Below, one piece after another: positions 58,987 through 64,000 of a stretch of DNA of 64,000 bases. The translations under genes were made by a program, and so were the position numbers. The DNA is taken from assembly GCA_034092305.1 (NCBI GenBank), contig JASJET010000121.1, positions 8,384,001-8,448,000 of the forward strand, given 5' to 3'. The stretch comes from Diaprepes abbreviatus. Its lineage: Eukaryota > Arthropoda > Insecta > Coleoptera > Curculionidae. The stretch's first letter is position 1, and the number at the start of each line of letters is the position of its first letter. The notes beneath the pieces are model-generated. The model searched no databases. It worked only from the letters and a program-made list of their open reading frames with translations, and was not told the DNA's origin.

Positions 58987-59195
58987 TGCACTAAGCACAA
59001 TGAAAGGCGATAAAGCACAGGGCTTGGTACTACTTGATGAGGATAATGTAAAGTGGTTAACTTTGGTATCCAACTAACCTAAACTAACCTGGGGCTAAGT
59101 TCTATGCTGATTATAGAACAATTAGCCTAATGAGCCACGTGGTGAAACTCTTTCTTAAAATGATCCACAGACAAATATATAAACTTCAGGCAACT
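58987..59195 (+). pseudogene. RTE-like LINE fragment, early RT motif
   Basis: KAQGLVLLDEDNVKWLTLVS, then ADYRTISLMSHVVKLFLKMI and HRQIYKL, the RT block of the insect endonuclease-RT family ('CADYRTISLMSHVLKLFLKIIH'). It is cut off at about 59195 where another LINE copy begins; its C-terminal part may be 60625-61130. Confidence 0.75.
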
Positions 59196-59202
59196 AAAAA
59201 GT

Positions 59203-60453
59203 GAACATTGGGAGCAGTTCTCTAAAAGAATGGAAGGAGACTTCTATAGTGTACAAAAACAAATGTGGCGACTGATAAGACAACAGCGCAAAGAAATATC
59301 TAAACTCTCCGAAAAAAACAAAATATCAGAGGACAAATGGATAGACTACCTAACAAAATTATTTGAGGGAGATGCTATCATTGGAAAAACAACATACCAT
59401 CAATAAGGAATAATATGGAAGTCACCATTCAAGAAGAAGAGAAAGCTATAAAATCCTTAAAAAATAGAATGTCTCCCGGACTAGACGGAATTCATAACGA
59501 ATTGTTGAAATACGGAGGACAGCGACTAACACAGGAACTCACAAGCATTCGAGAAATTCTGACACAATGCAAAGTACCAGATAGGTGGAGAACCAGCACA
59601 ATAATGCTTATGTTTAAGAAAGGTGACAAACAAGAACCAGGGTACTACAGGGGTATTAATCTACTGGACACAACTCTGAAACTCGTTACAAAAGTAATCA
59701 AAAATAAAATTAATTCGGTTACAACACTGGAAGACGAACAGCAGGGATTTAGATCAGGAAGGTCCTGCGTGGATGCAGTATTTATTCTACGAAAAATCTC
59801 TAGAATACAATAAACCAACATTTTTATGCTTTATAGATCTAACAAAAGCATTCGATCGCATAAAGCTAGATGACGTAATCCACCTGTTATATAAGAGAAA
59901 TATTCCTATCAATATAATTCAGACCATCGAAAACATATACGCAAACAATAAAGTTCAGATTCGCACTAACGGTAAATTATCAACACCCATACCAGTCAAC
60001 AGCGGTATTAGACAGGGAGACTCGCTTAGTCGTTTGTTGTTTAACATGATAATGGACGAAATAATAAAGGAGGTGCGACTTGGTAGAGGATATAAAATGG
60101 GTGATACAGAAATAAAAATTCTCTGTTACGCTGATGACGCTGTGATATGTGCCGAAAATGAAGACGACCTCCAGACATTATTAAATACCTTTAATCTTAC
60201 GGGAAGAAAATATAATATGATTATCTCAGCTGAAAAAACTAAACGTATGACAACCTCAAAAGAACCCCTCCGATGCAAACTAGAACTAGACGGTCGAATA
60301 ATACAACAAGAAATGAGTTTCAAATATCTAGGAATCGACATAACTAGTTATGGCAACATCGAAGATGAAGTAAGACAGAATAAGACAGGGATGAGCTTTG
60401 CTTCGGCTTTTTTCAAGTTTATCTGCCGAAGAAATTCGTTAACAAAGGCTTAA
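59203..60453 (+). pseudogene. RTE-like LINE reverse transcriptase, nearly intact frame
   Basis: Upstream frame WEQFSKRMEGDFYSVQKQMW to 59412, then open 59415-59813: KSLKNRMSPGLDGIHNELLK, YYRGINLLDTTLKLVTKVIK and DEQQGFRSGRSCVDAVF. A frameshift leads to 59773-60453: FLCFIDLTKAFDRIKLDDVI (block A Asp), SGIRQGDSLSRLLFNMIMDE (block B), ILCYADDAVICAENEDDL (catalytic YADD) and MSFKYLGIDITS. All RT catalytic motifs are intact; it is disabled by at least one frameshift near 59800 and by truncation of both ends. Lies antisense in the 3.8 kb transferrin intron. Confidence 0.88.
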
Positions 60454-60624
60454 AGGATGTTGATCTGGGCATTGTGCTAAATAGGGGAAGAAATAGCTCA
60501 CCGATATCTCAGATCAATTAGAGTATTTTATGTATAGAGTAGTAATAAATATTCTGAGTTATGAAATTGACGTGAATGCAAATTTAAGGTCATAAATCCA
60601 ATTTAACGTACGAAATTGTAGTAT

Positions 60625-61130
60625 AAGTAACCAAAAATCGAAATGAGTAAATACACATATCTTAGTACCAACCTAATTATATATAATAAGTTACGTATTG
60701 AGATGGTTGAACCAATGTTCAATAGAATCAGCAATATATTTCAAAACCACAACTGCATATTAAACACAAAAATTAGATTCATACGTTGCAATGTGTTCTC
60801 AGTTCTACTTTATGGTGTAGAATCATAGACTCTCCCCAAAGCAACAAGTAAATGATTGGAAGCCTCATAAATGTGGCTTTATCGCTGGGTGTTAGAGATA
60901 TCGTGGAGTGTCAGCCATTTTGCAAAAAATTAATAAAGAAAAAAAAATCGTCTCTCAAAATAACAAAAATTAAAAATCTTGAACATATTATGACTAACAA
61001 AGACAGATAAAGATTACCACAAAATATACTACAAGCAAAATATTTGGAACGAGAGATGTACGAATGTGGCAGATTTCCTGGCTTAAATCTCTAAACGCAG
61101 TTAGGAGAATAATAAAACTGTGTCAATATT
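60625..61130 (+). pseudogene. RTE-like LINE C-terminal fragment
   Basis: KYTYLSTNLI, MFNRISNIFQNHNCILNTKI, RFIRCNVFSVLLYGVES (open 60643-60828), then TLPKATSK.LEAS, MWLYRWVLEISWSVSH, and after shifts ILEHIMTNKDR. This is the post-RT 'IRCYVFSVLLYGVESWTL...GHIMRNKDR' region. It fits the family of 58987-59195 better than the copy directly upstream, suggesting that one element is split by, or recombined with, another. Confidence 0.78.
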
Positions 61131-61239
61131 ATATTTGAGAAATTTTCCACCATTTTGCAAACCATCTCAAAAAAATTTTGATGATTTTAGTTTCAGTGTT
61201 TCCTTTTTTTTTAGGATGGAAATTGAAAAATGAAGAATT

Positions 61240-61760
61240 TTCGGGATAAGTGGGTTTGATGTAGAAAAAGTATGGCCAATATATAGTTAATATGAGTACT
61301 CTTCTGGATTCCATAACCCACATATATCAGAAACTGTTAATTTTTGAACTTCAATCCTATGTAGACTTTTAATCTACATCACATTTGCTACTTAATCACA
61401 GGGTTCGAGGTCTCCAGAGGACAAGCCCCTGAGAACCCCCTTTGTTGCCATGTTTTCTCCACTTTGATCCTCCATATTTCAAGCTTCATGCTCATGGAAA
61501 TTTTCAGTCTACATTATATTTACTACTTAATTTCTAAGTTTGAGTCAATTCGATTGAAATGTCTCCAAAGAATGGTTCACTAATAACTCTAATTTGACCT
61601 TATTTTCCCCGCTTTAATCCCTCATATCACACAAACTGTTCATTTTCGAGCTTCGTACTTTTGAACACTTTTGATCTACACAATATTTACTATTTAATTC
61701 CAAAGTTTGAACCAATTCGACCGAAATATTTTCTTCATAAGGTGCTTGGTCCTTTCGACT
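61240..61760 (+). repeat. Diverged tandem repeat, about three ~165-bp units
   Basis: Recurring order: CATAT(A)TCA, AAACTGTT, TTTTTGA/TTTCGAGCTTC, AATTTT, TCTACAT, ATTTACTACTTAAT, TTGA..CAATTCGA, then ATGTCTCC. Copies start near 61320, 61480 and 61630. Non-coding. In the intron between the first two visible transferrin exons. Confidence 0.65.
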
Positions 61761-61880
61761 TTCAGAAATTCAGAGCACAATTATAGGATACGGTGATCTT
61801 GATTTCAATTTATAAATACGTAACACTACATTTTTTTTTGTTAGATATAAAACTCAATGTTACCCATAGTATCAACTTAC

Positions 61881-62187
61881 CGTGAATCTTTGGCACCAGG
61901 TAAACAACTTCCGGCATTAAAGAAGTCAGCCACAGCTTTAGGGTAAGGACAGTCAGTTGATTTAATTAATCCTTTCGAAATTAATGTATATAGTGGTGCG
62001 TTGTAGCCCGCTGTTCTTCCAACTCCAGTGTGGCAAGACTTTTTCCCTCTTAAATCTTCGAAAGACTGAATAGGAGAATCTTTTTTTACTACTGCCACTG
62101 CATAGTAGGAACCCCCCGTAGGGCCGTATTGCTCAGCTAGTATTGGTTTTAAATTATAATCTTTTTGAGCCACATCGACGAGACCCC
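61881..62187 (-). CDS. Transferrin exon: first visible C-lobe exon
   Basis: The exon starts after the acceptor 'TTTTTAG' with two bases completing a Gly codon, runs 101 full codons and ends with two bases before the donor 'GTAAGT'. It begins GLVDVAQKDYNLKP and carries LAEQY (first iron-ligand Tyr), YYAVAVVKKD (typical beta strand), KKSCHTGVGRTAG (carbonate-pocket Thr and Arg) and the Cys-containing stretch CPYPKAVADFFNAGSCLPG. All of these align to the middle of a transferrin lobe. The iron-ligand Asp should be two or three residues upstream, in the previous exon. There is no frameshift or stop. The plain reading frame continues upstream into intron sequence with a spurious Met (to 62218); the splice acceptor is the better start. 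Confidence 0.93.
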
Positions 62188-62378
62188 CTAAAAATAAAAT
62201 ACGAAAGTTAATTTTCATTTAATAAGGAATTACCCCAGTTTTAAAACTTAAAAAAAAAAGACGACTTATGAAAATCTGTCGTCATAGAAAATAATATATT
62301 TTCGACTTTTATCCTGATCACTACCATGATATTCTCTTCCACTCTTCCGAAAAATAAATTTTTAACTTTACTTTAGGA
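62188..62378. other. Transferrin intron upstream of the first visible exon
   Basis: Contains the polypyrimidine tract and acceptor of the 61881-62187 exon; otherwise nothing. Confidence 0.4.
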
Positions 62379-62639
62379 CAGCGGTTCCCAACCTTTTTCT
62401 TCTTGCGAATTCCTTCTAAAACGCGGGATAAACTCGAGAACCCCTGTGTAGTCATTAGGAACAGTAAATGAAACTATGTTACAAAAATGTATTTTCCTTA
62501 TTAAATAAGAGTTCATAATGAAAAACTAAAACATAATCGTAAAATATTTACAAACAAACCTTACTAACACTAAAGTGATAGCTTAACCTACCAAAAATAA
62601 TTAATAAATTAATATAATAACACAGAACTTGAAAAATAC
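62379..62639 (+). mobile_element. hAT 5' terminus fragment (CAGCGGTTCCCAACC type)
   Basis: CAGCGGTTCCCAACCTTTTT is a widespread animal hAT terminus ('CAGTGGTTCTCAACCTTTTT'). The fragment runs about 260 bp and stops where the Penelope-like element begins at about 62640. Confidence 0.6.
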
Positions 62640-62745
62640 CTAGGCTGGTGTAAATGTAGCTCAAATTTCCTATATCCGTTCTGTCATTAACAGTGTTTTT
62701 ATCTTATATAACTTCTATCATTTCCTTTATCTGCAATTTATTGAT
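62640..62745 (-). repeat. Inverted copy of the Penelope 3' end
   Basis: On the minus strand this block reads ATTGCAGATAAAGGAAATGA, AAAAACACTGTTAATGACAG and CGGATATAGGAAATTTGAGC, then ACATTTACACCAGC, the same as 63820-63925 on the plus strand with few differences. Confidence 0.88.
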
Positions 62746-62754
62746 ACAGTAAAT

Positions 62755-63553
62755 CTACCCGAAAATTACAGACTCATTTCGCTAGATATTATATCTTTGT
62801 ATGCCAGTAATCCAAGTCAATGAGTCCATACTATTTTAGCAGAAAAATGGGAAAGTTTAAAGAAACATACATCATTATCAAAAAACAACTTTCTGGATGC
62901 TGTTGACCTCGTCCTAAACACAATTTACTTTCAGTGTGAAAACACATTTTACAAACAACTCGATGGATGTGCTATGGGATCACCAATTTCATCCACCATT
63001 GCTCAGTTAGTAATGGAATATTTAGAGGAAAAAGTTTTGGAAAAATTAAATTTTAATATAATATTTTTCAAACGGTTTGGATAAAATAAATGAAATTCTC
63101 CAAGAGTTTGACAGTTTCAACGAAAAATTACAATTCACGTCCAAAGCAGAAAGTAATAATAACATAAATTTTTTAGATATGACATTGATACGCAGAAAAA
63201 ACAAAATTTTAACTGAATGGTACACCAAACCAACTTGGTCGGGTAGATATCTAAAGTTTTTCTCAAATCACTCAAAACCCCTAAAAAATAGTGTTATAAT
63301 CGGTCTGTCTGATCGTGCCATCTCTCTAACGTCCCCAGAAATCCAACCAAGAATACTGCAAAAAGGGAAAAACACACTAATAAATAATAATTTCAATGAA
63401 ATGACTATCACCGAAATGATTAATAAACGGATATATAAATTTTATAATAACCTAATAACAAGAAACATAGAACATAAACAACAAAAATATGTAACATTAC
63501 CTTACACTAGTGAACTGTCAGAAAAAATAATTCACATTTTAAAAAAAGCATGA
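62755..63553 (+). pseudogene. Penelope-like reverse transcriptase, broken at the catalytic box
   Basis: NLPENYRLISLDIISLYASN (block A with Asp), KNNFLDAVDLVLNTIYFQCE, FYKQLDGCAMGSPISSTIAQ and LVMEYLEEKVLEKL (Penelope 'GxxMGSPISP' hallmark). Then FFKRFG is followed by a stop where the family has 'RYVDD', so the catalytic Asp pair is lost by a small deletion. The frame continues open 63077-63553: FDSFNEKLQFTSKAESNNNI, NFLDMTLIRRKNKILTEWYT and KPTWSGRYLKFFSNHS. Length and order fit the C-terminal half of a Penelope RT. Confidence 0.85.
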
Positions 63554-63554
63554 T

Positions 63555-63925
63555 ATTGTTGTATGTCGCAAGTCTCATAATAAATTGAATACACTATTTA
63601 CTAATTTAAAAAGTAAAACTTCTCTCATGAATAAGTCAAATGTAGTGTATTCGATCCCTTGCTCAAATTGCCCCAAAAAATATATAGGCATGACAAGCCA
63701 ATTGCTAAAGAACAGATTGAATGGCCATTAATATACGAAAAATGCCTCAACAGCGTTAAACAAACACACAAAGGATGAAAAACATACCTTCGATTATAAC
63801 AGAAGAAGACATGAATTATCAAAAATTGCAGATAAAGGAAATTATAGAAATTAAAAAAGATAAAAACACTGTTAACGACAAAACGGATATAGGAAATTTG
63901 AGCAACATTTACACCAGCATAATTT
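63555..63925 (+). pseudogene. Penelope GIY-YIG endonuclease-like C-terminus
   Basis: Reads HDIVVCRKSHNKLNTLFTNL, then NVVYSIPCSNCPKKYIGMTS (the VYxIxC..C...YIG core of Penelope GIY-YIG domains), QLLKNRLNGH, HTFDYNRRRHEL and KKDKNTVNDKTDIGNLS. One stop (after NGH) and shifts. The first hallmark Tyr pair is VYSI rather than GIYK. Confidence 0.78.
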
Positions 63926-64000
63926 AAAGAAAAATATTGAATGTTCGATCCTGTTAATAAACATCAAAAATTGAATATCTTCTTAAACATAATATTAAAT

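Larger units (their letters stand above)
9077..62187 (-). other. Transferrin gene, 3' portion (five exons, four introns)
   Basis: Gene-level entry. Five minus-strand exons join in frame to give about 294 residues of a transferrin C-terminal lobe ending in a stop. Introns, 5' to 3', are about 3.8 kb, 38.2 kb, 3.7 kb and 6.5 kb. All visible junctions are GT-AG with pyrimidine-rich acceptors. Transferrins bind Fe3+ with carbonate through Asp, two Tyr and His, plus a Thr/Arg anion pocket. Here both Tyr, the His and the Thr/Arg are present. The Asp would be encoded just before the first visible exon, which starts mid-codon in the usual '(D)GG' strand. Ten cysteines are present, as expected of a disulfide-rich secreted or surface lobe. 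The sequence resembles melanotransferrin/insect Tsf2 more than insect Tsf1 ('YELLCPDG', 'CNLVQAPPH', 'DLLFKDS'). The N-terminal lobe, signal peptide and promoter lie beyond 62187 or outside the window. Assignment to Tsf2 is inference. Confidence 0.9.
62640..63990 (+). mobile_element. Penelope-like retroelement with inverted 3'-end copy in front
   Basis: RT (62755-63553) and a GIY-YIG-like C-terminal part (63555-63925), plus a 5' block (62640-62745) that is the reverse complement of its own 3' region (63820-63925). Penelope elements are known for partial flanking repeats in direct or inverted orientation. It may extend past the window end. Confidence 0.8.

Noticed and set aside
61877..62218. 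Met at 62216 as the start of a 113-residue protein
   Set aside because: The Met and the next ten codons are intron sequence; the acceptor at 62188-62189 and homology show that this is an internal exon.
1..64000. tRNA, rRNA or CRISPR arrays
   Set aside because: None recognised on either strand; the tandem repeats lack regular spacer structure and the context is an animal nuclear genome.

Overview
The window looks like insect nuclear DNA, most likely from a beetle. It is strongly AT-rich, has canonical GT-AG introns, and is packed with Tc1/mariner, hAT, non-LTR and Penelope-like remnants. The only host gene I can support is a transferrin on the minus strand. Five exons are visible (61881-62187, 57898-58094, 19520-19650, 15639-15782, 9077-9184). 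They join in frame with phases 2, 1, 0 and 0 and encode about 294 residues of a C-terminal transferrin lobe, ending at a stop at 9077. Four of the five iron/carbonate-binding positions are visible and intact. The fifth (Asp) should lie just upstream, beyond the window edge. The sequence is closest to the melanotransferrin/Tsf2 type. One intron is about 38.2 kb long.

Almost everything else is intronic or downstream mobile DNA. From 1 to 9 kb there are two decayed hAT dimerisation-domain remnants, a LINE fragment bounded by (TA)n arrays, a 1.2 kb foldback and a MITE with a (TA)n expansion in one arm. From 9 to 24 kb there are a palindromic repeat, long-TIR Tc1/mariner-superfamily elements with degenerate transposases (13.2-15.3 and 20.1-22.0 kb), LINE endonuclease and RT remnants, a mariner tail and a 1.7 kb TIR element. 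From 24 to 35 kb there are a palindrome holding a hammerhead ribozyme with all core positions in consensus (24722-24763, + strand) and its inactivated mirror twin, then large inverted or single-arm arrays of 'CAATATGGCGGA'-type units, an old inverted duplication and a hAT copy.

From 35 to 46 kb is a nested stack. A mariner is split by a hAT (7/8 matching 8-bp target duplication). The hAT holds a minisatellite-bearing hAT-like non-autonomous element, and that holds a deleted Tc1/mariner element with TA target duplication. The last two levels recur together in inverted orientation at 43.4-45.7 kb with a perfect 8-bp target duplication, so the composite itself appears to have moved. From 46 to 58 kb there are a GC-rich hairpin with A-tail, a ZBED5/SCAND3-like hAT remnant with an internal tandem duplication, and an exactly delimited 2000-bp hAT (perfect 8-bp target duplication) sitting in another transposase. 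From 58 to 64 kb there are RTE-like LINE pieces, a diverged tandem repeat, a hAT terminus and a Penelope-like element with a GIY-YIG-type C-terminus and an inverted piece of its own 3' end in front of it.

None of the transposable elements seems able to encode a full active protein. The most interesting signals are the hammerhead in a palindrome, the duplicated composite element, the scrambled mariner/hAT junctions and the transferrin gene carrying all of this in its introns. Boundaries marked as approximate were judged by eye.
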